Shown here in pieces: positions 41,669 to 50,139 of a stretch of 64,000 nucleotides of DNA. The notes below the pieces were generated by a model. That model was not told the origin of the DNA and did no database searches. It was given only the letters and a program-made list of their open reading frames with translations. The stretch is from positions 1 to 64,000 of the forward strand of contig JAURGK010000006.1 in NCBI GenBank assembly GCA_030833845.1, read 5' to 3'. The position numbers and the translations under genes were made by a program. Source of the stretch: Crocinitomicaceae bacterium. Its GTDB lineage: Bacteria > Bacteroidota > Bacteroidia > Flavobacteriales_D > Crocinitomicaceae. Position 1 is the first letter of the stretch. Each line of letters starts with the position of its first letter.

Positions 41669-41807
41669 GAAAGGCCGAAAACGCAAAAATTATTGCGCTT
41701 AACCACCACAATCGTGCAGGCATAAGAAAAAGTGCAGCCATATTGGCTGGAATTAGCGCAATAGCCAATAAATGAAAGCGACCTTGATTCTTATTTTCTG
41801 AAATCAT
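41643..41807 (-). CDS. Candidate small two-helix membrane protein
   Basis: 54 residues from ATG 41807. It has two hydrophobic helices (FHLLAIALIPANMAALFL and LWWLSAIIFAFSAFLTYL) with a basic N-terminal segment (SENKNQGRF) and a final LKR. It overlaps the 3' end of the 5-formyl-THF cyclo-ligase gene in another frame by 17 bases, so it could be translationally coupled to it. It also overlaps the end of the convergent DUF4920 gene by 26 bases. The clear membrane character argues that it is real, while its size and overlaps argue caution. Confidence 0.5.
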   Translation of the reverse strand: MISENKNQGRFHLLAIALIPANMAALFLMPARLWWLSAIIFAFSAFLTYLTLKR

Positions 41808-42360
41808 ACATTGCAGAAGGGGTAAAGCACAAATGTAAAGGGACGTCATCTTGATGAAGGTCGGATATGTCAACAAATTCATCAAAGAGGCTTAAGCCGA
41901 TAAAAATGCAATCAGGCTTACACTGTTTGAGTAATCTGTCATAAAAGCCTTTGCCATAACCAACACGATGGCCATCTGAATTGAGTGCAAGTAGGGGAAC
42001 AATCACGTAATCTAGCTTACTTGCTAGTATAGTACGCCCGTCTTTAGGTTCAGGTATACCATAAGTACTAATTTCTAACTGACTTGGATGCTCGTAATGG
42101 TATAAGGTTAGGCTGTGATCAGAAAAATTTGCTTTAGATAATACGGGGTGCCCCCCTTTGAGTAAAATATCTTCTAACAATCCATAGGTAGAGATCTCCT
42201 TTTGTTGCTCTATGGGTAGAAATATGCTAACGTATTTTGCACTGAAACGAATAGAATTCAGCACAAGCGCTTGAACTTGTGCTGAAATTTTAGCTAATTC
42301 ATAGGGGCTCAGCTGTGATCGCTTCGCCTTGTAATGCTTGCGAATCTCAGATTTCGTCAT
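41791..42360 (-). CDS. 5-formyltetrahydrofolate cyclo-ligase
   Basis: 189 residues. Converts 5-formyl-THF to 5,10-methenyl-THF using ATP. Family motifs are the basic N-terminus (SEIRKHYKAKRSQLSPYE), the VIVPLLALNSDGHRVGYGKGFYDRLL block (about 120-145), whose GYGKGFYD loop binds ATP/phosphate, and a C-terminal strand LHLCFTPSAMY. Starts 2 bases after the PpiD/SurA-like gene, so it is in the same transcript. Length is usual. Confidence 0.92.
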   Translation of the reverse strand: MTKSEIRKHYKAKRSQLSPYELAKISAQVQALVLNSIRFSAKYVSIFLPIEQQKEISTYGLLEDILLKGGHPVLSKANFSDHSLTLYHYEHPSQLEISTYGIPEPKDGRTILASKLDYVIVPLLALNSDGHRVGYGKGFYDRLLKQCKPDCIFIGLSLFDEFVDISDLHQDDVPLHLCFTPSAMYDFRK

Positions 42361-42362
42361 GT

Positions 42363-44591
42363 TTATAAGCGAACGCCTAATTCAGAAAGTTTTCTGTTGT
42401 CAACAACTTGAGCTTTCTTGCGTAATCCACCCATTGCTTGACCTTCAATTTGATTGGCAAGGGCTTGCTTGAGTTGATCTTTTTCTGCTTGATAATTTGA
42501 TGTAGCAGGTGCTTTGGTTGTGTTTTTCAATTGGATAACATAAACACCCGTCTCCCCTTTAAGTGGAAGCGTACGTTGACCTTTTTTAAGGGCTCCCGAA
42601 AATAAATTTCCGATGATCGTTGGTTCATATCCGGCATTTGAAATTTGTGGATTACCAAACGTAATCTCTGCATCGATAACTGGTGTATTGAATCGCTTTG
42701 ATAAATCTTTAAGGGATTTGCCCGCCATTTGATTCATGAATCTTTTGGCTTTCTTCTCTTGGCGCAATTCACGTTCCATTTGTGCTCTAACGTTCTCAAA
42801 CAAAGGCGTACCTTCAGCTCGGATTGCACTTACCATGGCAATGACATATTTTTCTTTATCTCTGATTGGAGAAAGTGTCATGGAACCTACCACAACATCC
42901 TCGGCATAGGCCATTTCTAATAAGCGATCTCTGGCCATAGTAGTGGTAAAGCCATAAACTTTTGGGGCTTTATCTTCAATTTGAACCACACGAGAAACGT
43001 AGTTGGCATTGGCAACAATGGTGTCAAATAGGTTGGATTTTTTGAATGGATCCTCTTCTTTTGATATTTTGCGATCTAGTTTCATCAATAAGCCATTGAC
43101 TTCGCTTTCCATGTTTGCAACGGTTTCATCTGAAGGTTTGAAAGTGAGGCTAATAGAGGCAAGCAACGGAAACTTAGAGGCAGAACGCTCAAGTACTTCC
43201 ATAATGTGGTATCCAAAATCTGTTTTAACCACCCCGATTTTACCAATTGGAGCAGTAGCACAATAGCCACCAAATTCTTTTACCATGTCTCCTTCAAGGA
43301 AATCTTCATAAACACCACCTTTGTCTTTTGATCCTGGATCTTCGGAGTATTTTTTTGTAATTTCATCCCAGTTGGCATCATTGAGTAATGCTGCAAGGCT
43401 ATCTGCCGTTTTCTTTTTAGCAGCAAGTACTTTTTCATCAGTTGAATTATTTGTAGCAATCAAGATATGTCTCGCTTTTAAGCTTGCAGGGGTGAAGCCA
43501 ATCACTTTTGAAAGCACCATTTTTTCCTTTGATGCATAAGGCCCCACTAACTGACCCAAGGCAGCTGTCTTGAAAATGGTATCTAAACTCATTGGATAAG
43601 TTTGGTAGCGATCAGCCTTTGGGTGGCCCTCTGGCACCCCAGTAGCACGTTTGTCACTAAAATAAATTGGGGTTTCGCTGTTTTTTGCAATATAAAGCGA
43701 ATCATTGGTTGCAGCTGAAAAACCACTACGCAATGAATTTATCTTGGCGGTAAAGACATTTGAATCTGCTTTTGATGGTTGAATATTTACATCAAACATC
43801 TTTACATCACGACTTGCATTGCGAACCAAGTACTTTTTATCGTCTTTGTGTGTTTCGTAGTAGGCTTTGAGTTCGCTCTCAGAAATTTTGATGTCCGCGT
43901 CTGCAATGTCTGTATATCGACGAACTACAAAAGAAATAGATTTTTTCTCGTTATTGGCAAGGTATTGGTCTTTGGCCTCGAGATCTGTGACAAAAACACC
44001 TTGTTTGATAAGTCCGAAATACTTTTCTGTTTTGCGACGATCTGTATGATATGCCTTGAAACCGTTCCATTGATCAATGGCTTGTTGTTCTTTTGATTTT
44101 TTGAGATTGTCAAGGGTGGCTTTCAATTTTACTCGGCCATTTTCAATGGATTGAGGTGTTTGAATTCCAGTGAGTGAATCCGTAAAAAATTGGTTTAAAT
44201 CGGGCAATACTCCGAATCCGTCTTTGGCCATCCAGTAGGCATCTAGTTCGCGTTCAGTTACGCTAATGCCTAGTTTTTCGTATTCTTTACTTAAGATTGT
44301 TGAATCTACCATGAAATTCCAAGCTTTATCTGTAGAAGCTTCCATGTCTGCATCGGTAAATTCTTTTCCATTTTGCATGGCCTGATTGCGCTCTTGTTCT
44401 TGAAATTTTGCACTTGCAACACTGTAACTTGCAGGGTCCACTTTTTCTCCATATACCAGACCTATTCCGTATTCGCCTTCACCGATTCCAAATAAATTTT
44501 GATAATCGTTGAGAATGAATGCTAACAAGGCTACACCGATCATTGCAACGAGTAGCCCAGATTTTGAGCGTATTTTACCTATTAATGCCAT
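42363..44591 (-). CDS. PpiD/SurA-type periplasmic peptidyl-prolyl isomerase
   Basis: 742 residues. An N-terminal membrane anchor (KSGLLVAMIGVALLAFILNDY), a SurA_N-like helical chaperone region (about 30-290), then a parvulin domain at about 375-475 (LKARHILIATNN, ADSLAALLNDANWDEITKKYSEDPGSKDKGG and GKIGVVKTDFGYHIMEV). A second, parvulin-related C-terminal region (IVQIEDKAPKVYGFTTT...) follows. Such proteins assist folding of proteins leaving the translocon and outer-membrane precursors. Size and order are those of Bacteroidota PpiD/SurA homologues. It has a promoter box seven bases from the ATG and leads an operon with the folate enzyme. Confidence 0.9.
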   Translation of the reverse strand: MALIGKIRSKSGLLVAMIGVALLAFILNDYQNLFGIGEGEYGIGLVYGEKVDPASYSVASAKFQEQERNQAMQNGKEFTDADMEASTDKAWNFMVDSTILSKEYEKLGISVTERELDAYWMAKDGFGVLPDLNQFFTDSLTGIQTPQSIENGRVKLKATLDNLKKSKEQQAIDQWNGFKAYHTDRRKTEKYFGLIKQGVFVTDLEAKDQYLANNEKKSISFVVRRYTDIADADIKISESELKAYYETHKDDKKYLVRNASRDVKMFDVNIQPSKADSNVFTAKINSLRSGFSAATNDSLYIAKNSETPIYFSDKRATGVPEGHPKADRYQTYPMSLDTIFKTAALGQLVGPYASKEKMVLSKVIGFTPASLKARHILIATNNSTDEKVLAAKKKTADSLAALLNDANWDEITKKYSEDPGSKDKGGVYEDFLEGDMVKEFGGYCATAPIGKIGVVKTDFGYHIMEVLERSASKFPLLASISLTFKPSDETVANMESEVNGLLMKLDRKISKEEDPFKKSNLFDTIVANANYVSRVVQIEDKAPKVYGFTTTMARDRLLEMAYAEDVVVGSMTLSPIRDKEKYVIAMVSAIRAEGTPLFENVRAQMERELRQEKKAKRFMNQMAGKSLKDLSKRFNTPVIDAEITFGNPQISNAGYEPTIIGNLFSGALKKGQRTLPLKGETGVYVIQLKNTTKAPATSNYQAEKDQLKQALANQIEGQAMGGLRKKAQVVDNRKLSELGVRL

Positions 44592-44598
44592 TTGTATT

Positions 44599-44606
44599 CA
44601 AATTTA
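44599..44606 (-). promoter_or_regulatory. -7 promoter box for the PpiD/SurA-like gene
   Basis: Minus-strand TAAATTTG fits TAnnTTTG and ends seven bases before the ATG (44591), predicting a leader of about three bases. Confidence 0.5.
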
Positions 44607-44652
44607 AGATTGCGAATATATGAAGATTTGAGCAGAGCCCCAAGTATTCTTT

Positions 44653-44683
44653 CACAAAAAAGGAGGTCTACAGACCTCCTTCT
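44653..44683 (-). terminator. Terminator overlapping the 3' end of the repeat-protein gene
   Basis: A 10-bp stem AAGGAGGTCT (44681-44672 with 44669-44660) with a 2-base loop, followed on the minus strand by a T-run (TTTTTTG). The last codons (GGL) and the TAG stop of the 1496-residue protein lie inside the hairpin. Confidence 0.85.
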
Positions 44684-47600
44684 TTTGATGGACTTTTTTC
44701 AGTTGTCGGAACCGGCTTTGGTGCTGGTTCGGTTGTGGTTGGTTTCGGAGTTGGTTTCGGCGCCGGCGTGGTTGGTTTAGGCGCTGGTTTTGGTGCGGTT
44801 GTGGTTGGTTTGGGCGTTGGTTTTGGTGCCGGCGTGGTTGGTTTGGGCGTTGGTTTTGGTGCCGGCGTGGTTGGTTTGGGAGCCGGCGTGGTTGGAGCCG
44901 GCGTGGTTGGTTTTGGTGCCGGTGGTGTATTGACCTTACTTGGGGATCCTAAATTATCATCTTTACCCGATGGCTGTTTGCTGCCATTTGGATTGACAAT
45001 CATGCCCTCACCGCTGTTTTGATCAAAGGTGATGAGGTAAGTATCTGTAGTTGTACCACAATCATTAGTTACGGTTAACACCAAGCTATTGAGTCCTGGT
45101 TGAAGGCTTACTTCTGCAAGAATATTACCAAGGTTATTGCTGAATCCATTCAATTGTTCACCATTCATACTGAAGGTAATCGTCATATTAGCCGTATAAT
45201 TCACGATCTGAACATTGTAAGTAAAAATTGATTGCCCCGTGATGCTATTGTTAGCGAACTCCATTTGCTGAATGACACTTGGTGGGCTGCAAGGCTCGTA
45301 TCTAATTTCACGAACTTCTGTATCGCTACCACAAGTATTGGTTGCGGTTATAGTAATATTATTGATGCCTGCTTGTAGTTGCATCGGTACACTCAATTGA
45401 TTTGCGCTCAGTGTAGCCCCGTAAATTTGAAGGCCATTGTTGAGTACTTGTATGCCATTTATGTTGGAAATTTGGCTGACTGTGGCCGTTAATATAACCG
45501 CAGGATTACTTTGCCCAAATAATCCAGCAGCAGGGCTTGTAATGTCAACACTTGGTTGAACACAAGGGGAGGTGTAAGCATATTGTACAGATTCTGTACC
45601 CATTCCACAATTGTTCTGAGCAGAAACTTTGATATTATTTGAACCGTCTTGGAGTTGGATCGTAGCGCTTAGGTTGCCATTACTAAAGTTGAATGGGTGC
45701 ACTTGGTTATTAACCAACAAGTTAACATTTTGAGAATTACTGATGTTACTTACCGTTGCTGAAAATTGGAGCGTTGGATTGGTAAGAGAACCAGCCGCCT
45801 GAGCAAAGGAAATTTGAGGCGCAGCGCACGGAACATAATTTATATTGAGCGTCACATTTGCTCTATCGCAACTATTTTGACCTTGCAGAACAATAATATT
45901 TGGTCCAGGTTGAAGATTTAAAGCCGCAGTTAGGGATTGATTTTGCAACGAAAAAGGCTGTCCTGTTTGACCATTCAATGAGACACTGATTTGGCTGCTA
46001 TTGAGGGCAGTCACCTGAGCACTCAAAGAAAGGGCAGAAGAGGCAACTGTAGTGCCATTCAAATCACCATTGTTCAGTGTAATCATTGGTGCAATACAAG
46101 GCAGATAGTTGAAGTTCCAAATGTGCTGTGCCGAACCGCAATCATTGCTCGTACTCAAGGTTATTGTGTTATTGCCATTGAGTAAAGAAAGTGTAGCTTG
46201 GAGTGAGCCATTCACAAAATTAAAACCGATGGCATTGCCATTTTGGAGTAGGCTGATTTGATTGGCGTTATTAATTCCAGAAACTTGGGCATTAATGGTG
46301 GCGGTTTGTGTGGCAGTTTGATTGCTTGTACTTGGATTTGTATTTAAAATTTGAGGAGGCGTACAGGGGTTGTAAGTGATATTCCAAAGCTCTATATCTG
46401 AACCGCAATCGTTATTGGCAACCAAAGAAATGGAATTAAGGCCTTCCTGTAGCGTTAAATTGGCAATGAGTTGGTTGTTATTAAAAGAATATTGCACTGT
46501 TTGCCCATTTAATTTGAACTGAATTTGGTTGGCGAAAGTATTGGAAATGCTTGCAGTGAAAGTAACTGTTTGGTTAGCGGTACTTGCACCATTCGGTATG
46601 GCGCTAAGAACAGCGATTTGTGGAGCCTGACACTGTACATAATTGATCACAACAGATTCAAGGTCATTGCCACAGGCATTTGTTGCTTGAAGTGTGATGG
46701 TATTGGCACCCGGTATTAAATTGATCGTGCTAGTAACAATATTGTTATTTAAATTGTACGGTACATTGGCCCCATTTAATTTCAAAACAATGGATGAGCT
46801 TGCCGATGTATTGACTAAACTTGCCTTGAAATTGAAGGCGGCATTGTTGGTTGATGTCCCACTTGCTGTAGGGTGAAGGAGTGTGATCTCTGGTGACTGG
46901 CAATTTTCAAAGCGTACAAAAATGGTTTTAGAGGCTTGGCCACAAGATCTTGAGGCTGAAAGCACGATTTGATTAAGTCCTGGTTGCAGATTGATCGTTG
47001 CATTGAGAAGGCTATTGGCACTATACAAAAACCCAATTGTTTGTCCATTGTTGGTTATACTAATGCCATTTTGATTGGGCATATTGAGAAGCGTTGCCGA
47101 AAGGTTCAAATTGCTATTCGTTACTACAAGCGGGCTTGTGACACTTGTATTATTGAGGTTATTTTGGAGGTTGATAATCGGAGCTTGACAATCTTCATAG
47201 TTGTAAGAGAAACTTTCCACATCCGATCCGCAATCATTTGAAGCAATGATGGTAATGGCATTGGTGCCGTTGAGTAATTGGGTGTTTAATTCGAGTTGCC
47301 CATTGGTAGCATTAAAAGTGAAATTGGTTTGCTCAACCCCATTGAATATTATTTTAATATTATTGCGGTTGGTGACATTTACAGCAGTTGCACGGAGTCG
47401 TAACCCGACATTATTCAATGTGGTATTTGCAGCAGGGCTAGTAATGGTAATGATAGGGGCGGTACAATTCTGATAATTGATTGAGCTGTTGATTTGATCC
47501 GTGCCACAAATATTGGAATAGCTTATTTGGAAGGTATTCATACCGGGGCTAAGCTGTAAATTGGCTGAAATTGTTTTGCCCGTTTTGGTATAATTGATTG

Positions 47601-49158
47601 GATTGTTGTTGTGCAATACAATCACTTGCCCACCATTATGGCTGCCGTTAATATTTGCTTGAATTGTGTAGTTGGCCAAATTTGTTGTAGCGCCTGGCGC
47701 ATTGGGTTGGATCCAACTTAACTGTGGGCTTTGACAATCATCATAAAAGAGGTTGATTTGATCAGAGGCCGAACCACAAGCATTGCTTGCTGTTATTTGG
47801 ATTATATTATTCCCAGGCACTAAGGTAATGATGCGTTGTAACAAGCCATTATTTGAATTGAAAGCAGCGCCATTCACAGACATATTGTTATGTAGAATTT
47901 GAATTTGATTGGCATTCAAAGAGCCACTAAGCGTTGCTGTTAAATTATAACTCGACTCATGAATCGTGGAATTCGCGTTGCTAGACTCAATGATCTGCAC
48001 AGTTGGCAATTGGCAATTTACTTGCTCAATTTGGAATACTTGCGTTTTACTTCCACAGGCATTTTGCGCTACTAGTTGAATGGTATTCATGCCTGGCATC
48101 AAGGCAATGGTAGCCTCTAAACGTCCTGTTTGGGCATTGAAATTGAATGGCAAGGCTTGCCCTAGACTATTTGTGAGCTGAATATTCTGAGCATTATTGA
48201 CATTGGCTATATCATAACGTAGCAAGATGCTTGACACTGAAACGCTAGACTGTGGCTGACCAACCATACTGATCACAGGACTAGGGCAATTTTGCGTGTA
48301 GTTATTAATGTTTCCAACAGTGTTATTTTCGCGGATTGGCTCAGTTTGTTGGCCTGCATTACCTTTGAAATGAAATTGAATGAACCCTGAAGTGTAATGA
48401 TACCAGTCGTTTTTAATACGAGGATTATAATCATACATTGCAACAGGTGCCAAACCATCAAATTGATCGCCCATAGTGAAAGTAGTTTTGTGTTCAACCC
48501 CAATACTTACACGACCTTTGTGATAGGCGAGTCCAAAGCCAAGGCTCGGCATCCAATTTACCGCCCAGTCATTATTTTGCAGGCCATCCAGGCGGGTCTC
48601 GTAAATACCATCCAAGGTACCAATAAGCTGTGTGTTTATATTTTGACTTGGGTCGAGGGAATTATAGTCATAAATACCAAGGGTATCAAAGGCATCGGTC
48701 CAAGTTTGCTGCCAAGTAAGACCAATTCCGCCAAAAATATAAGGGTCTAAACCAGTGCGCTCGCGTAAGCTCGCTGCATGTAGCACCAATTCTAGATCAA
48801 GTTCTCGGACATCAGACCTGAAATTATGCACATAGGAGTTGTTGCCAATAAGGTAACTAGACAATACCGGATTCACATAATCGGTCAGAGTAGCGATGCT
48901 TTGGTCTTGCCCATACCACTGACCACTTAAAAAGCGCCCGCGTAAATCAAAAGACACGCGCTGCCCATAATCATAGTTGTAGGATCTTCCTAAGGTAAGT
49001 CCCCATCCGTTGTAGCGTTCAAAATCTATGTCTGTACTGTGCCAAGTGGCACCATAGTTGAATCCCCAAAACCATTTGGAGCTTGAGTAATTCACATTTT
49101 GTGCAGAGACTTTAAAAAGGCACAGAGCAAAAAGGAGCAGAGCGTATATTTTTTTCAT
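44668..49158 (-). CDS. Giant surface protein: N-terminal barrel-like domain, 12 Ig-like repeats, Pro-Thr-Lys tail
   Basis: 1496 residues, not matched to a named family. After a signal peptide (1-19) comes a region of about 240 residues of outer-membrane-barrel type (WGFNYGATWHSTDIDF, GQRVSFDLRGRFLSG, DLELVLHAASLRER, LGFGLAYHKGRVSIGVEHKT). From about 290 to 1390 there are twelve tandem units of 85-95 residues, each with a core IQLxAxNxCGSD followed by a second Cys (NCQxPxI). This pattern indicates Ig/beta-sandwich repeats with a conserved Cys pair. The C-terminal ~90 residues are low-complexity PKPTTPAPKP. No T9SS C-terminal domain. It looks like a barrel-anchored stalk or adhesin. Regulation not visible. 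Confidence 0.75.
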   Translation of the reverse strand: MKKIYALLLFALCLFKVSAQNVNYSSSKWFWGFNYGATWHSTDIDFERYNGWGLTLGRSYNYDYGQRVSFDLRGRFLSGQWYGQDQSIATLTDYVNPVLSSYLIGNNSYVHNFRSDVRELDLELVLHAASLRERTGLDPYIFGGIGLTWQQTWTDAFDTLGIYDYNSLDPSQNINTQLIGTLDGIYETRLDGLQNNDWAVNWMPSLGFGLAYHKGRVSIGVEHKTTFTMGDQFDGLAPVAMYDYNPRIKNDWYHYTSGFIQFHFKGNAGQQTEPIRENNTVGNINNYTQNCPSPVISMVGQPQSSVSVSSILLRYDIANVNNAQNIQLTNSLGQALPFNFNAQTGRLEATIALMPGMNTIQLVAQNACGSKTQVFQIEQVNCQLPTVQIIESSNANSTIHESSYNLTATLSGSLNANQIQILHNNMSVNGAAFNSNNGLLQRIITLVPGNNIIQITASNACGSASDQINLFYDDCQSPQLSWIQPNAPGATTNLANYTIQANINGSHNGGQVIVLHNNNPINYTKTGKTISANLQLSPGMNTFQISYSNICGTDQINSSINYQNCTAPIITITSPAANTTLNNVGLRLRATAVNVTNRNNIKIIFNGVEQTNFTFNATNGQLELNTQLLNGTNAITIIASNDCGSDVESFSYNYEDCQAPIINLQNNLNNTSVTSPLVVTNSNLNLSATLLNMPNQNGISITNNGQTIGFLYSANSLLNATINLQPGLNQIVLSASRSCGQASKTIFVRFENCQSPEITLLHPTASGTSTNNAAFNFKASLVNTSASSSIVLKLNGANVPYNLNNNIVTSTINLIPGANTITLQATNACGNDLESVVINYVQCQAPQIAVLSAIPNGASTANQTVTFTASISNTFANQIQFKLNGQTVQYSFNNNQLIANLTLQEGLNSISLVANNDCGSDIELWNITYNPCTPPQILNTNPSTSNQTATQTATINAQVSGINNANQISLLQNGNAIGFNFVNGSLQATLSLLNGNNTITLSTSNDCGSAQHIWNFNYLPCIAPMITLNNGDLNGTTVASSALSLSAQVTALNSSQISVSLNGQTGQPFSLQNQSLTAALNLQPGPNIIVLQGQNSCDRANVTLNINYVPCAAPQISFAQAAGSLTNPTLQFSATVSNISNSQNVNLLVNNQVHPFNFSNGNLSATIQLQDGSNNIKVSAQNNCGMGTESVQYAYTSPCVQPSVDITSPAAGLFGQSNPAVILTATVSQISNINGIQVLNNGLQIYGATLSANQLSVPMQLQAGINNITITATNTCGSDTEVREIRYEPCSPPSVIQQMEFANNSITGQSIFTYNVQIVNYTANMTITFSMNGEQLNGFSNNLGNILAEVSLQPGLNSLVLTVTNDCGTTTDTYLITFDQNSGEGMIVNPNGSKQPSGKDDNLGSPSKVNTPPAPKPTTPAPTTPAPKPTTPAPKPTPKPTTPAPKPTPKPTTTAPKPAPKPTTPAPKPTPKPTTTEPAPKPVPTTEKSPSKEGGL
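44807..44872. repeat. Tandem 33-bp repeat in the PKPTTPAP tail
   Basis: A 33-base unit at 44807-44839 is repeated exactly at 44840-44872, inside a longer imperfect array (about 44715-44935) that encodes the Lys-Pro-Thr tail. Copies are in frame (11 codons each), so gain or loss of units would only change tail length. Confidence 0.85.
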
Positions 49159-49245
49159 AGGGATAGTTTCTGAATGGAGTATAAATTTTATGCCAAATTT
49201 CTTAAAAATTAACAGTTTAAGAAAAATTTAACGAATATCCGAAGG

Positions 49246-50139
49246 TCATTGAAAGTAAGAATAACTCGTAAAACGCAAGATGCGCATCTGATTTTTGGCA
49301 ATGTCTTTGATAATCAAGGAACCCAAAAATCCAGTTTTATAATCGTAAATAATTTGATAATCAGTATGAAAAGTATCGTTATGATAGAGATGCATTTCTA
49401 TTAGATTACCCCACTGATCATAGTGGTAACGCCATATTTCAACCGGTGAAATGGAATCATTTTTACTGATACTTCTAACTGCTAACAGCCCGTTTTCATT
49501 GTATTTAAAAGTTTCCGTTTCTATTCGATCCGATATTCTGTAATAACGTACGATTTGAAAAGGCAGACTGTCTTTATCGAAAGTAGTATTGACTTGTAAA
49601 TAGGGCTTATAGTAATTATTGTAGCGGGTGTAATCAAATTTAGAATTGAGGTGGTATGTAAATGTTTCGGTTCTCATTTTAATCGATGAGAGTAAGCTAT
49701 CATGCCTATGATCGTATTGGTCTTTAAAAATAGCAATGCTGATGACTCTTTTTGTGGAATCATAGGTATAATGTTCTGACATTGTACCGCCATAGGCTGC
49801 AAAACGGTGCAATCCTATCAAGCCATTATCCAAATAGGAATAGTAGTGAAAGAGACTGTCTTTATAGGATCCTTTTTGAATGATTTCCATGCTCTTTATG
49901 AGTTGACCCTTGCTATTGAATTGGTATTCAAAAGAATCATTGCTTGGTTTAAAAGCATCGTCCCCATTTTTATAAGTATAGAAACCTTTAATACTTTGAA
50001 TTTTTGCCTCAGCGATCAGATTTTCATTGAAAAATGGTTCCTCGCCAAGGGCCTCACCCCTTTGATTTAAGATAAACTGAGCTGTGATGATATTAGGCCA
50101 AAGTAGCCCACAAAAAAAAATCCCGATGCTTAGTTTCAC
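49246..50139 (-). CDS. Secreted protein with YD-repeat-like strands
   Basis: 297 residues with a signal peptide (MKLSIGIFFCGLLWPNIITAQ). The rest is made of repeated strand pairs of the form 'F.YN..G.L' (FEYQFNSKGQLIKSMEI, YYSYLDNGLIGLHRFA, FKYNENGLLAVRSIS, YHYDQWGNLIEMHLY), like the YD repeats of RHS/teneurin proteins though degenerate. It starts with GTG at 50139 directly after the glyS stop codon, so it must be translated from the glyS transcript. Function unknown; I know no named family for it. Confidence 0.75.
   Translation of the reverse strand: MKLSIGIFFCGLLWPNIITAQFILNQRGEALGEEPFFNENLIAEAKIQSIKGFYTYKNGDDAFKPSNDSFEYQFNSKGQLIKSMEIIQKGSYKDSLFHYYSYLDNGLIGLHRFAAYGGTMSEHYTYDSTKRVISIAIFKDQYDHRHDSLLSSIKMRTETFTYHLNSKFDYTRYNNYYKPYLQVNTTFDKDSLPFQIVRYYRISDRIETETFKYNENGLLAVRSISKNDSISPVEIWRYHYDQWGNLIEMHLYHNDTFHTDYQIIYDYKTGFLGSLIIKDIAKNQMRILRFTSYSYFQ

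Noticed and set aside
44735..45022. A 95-residue Gly/Val-rich reading frame on the plus strand
   Set aside because: It is the antisense shadow of the Pro-Thr-Lys tail of the 1496-residue protein; its composition follows from that repeat.
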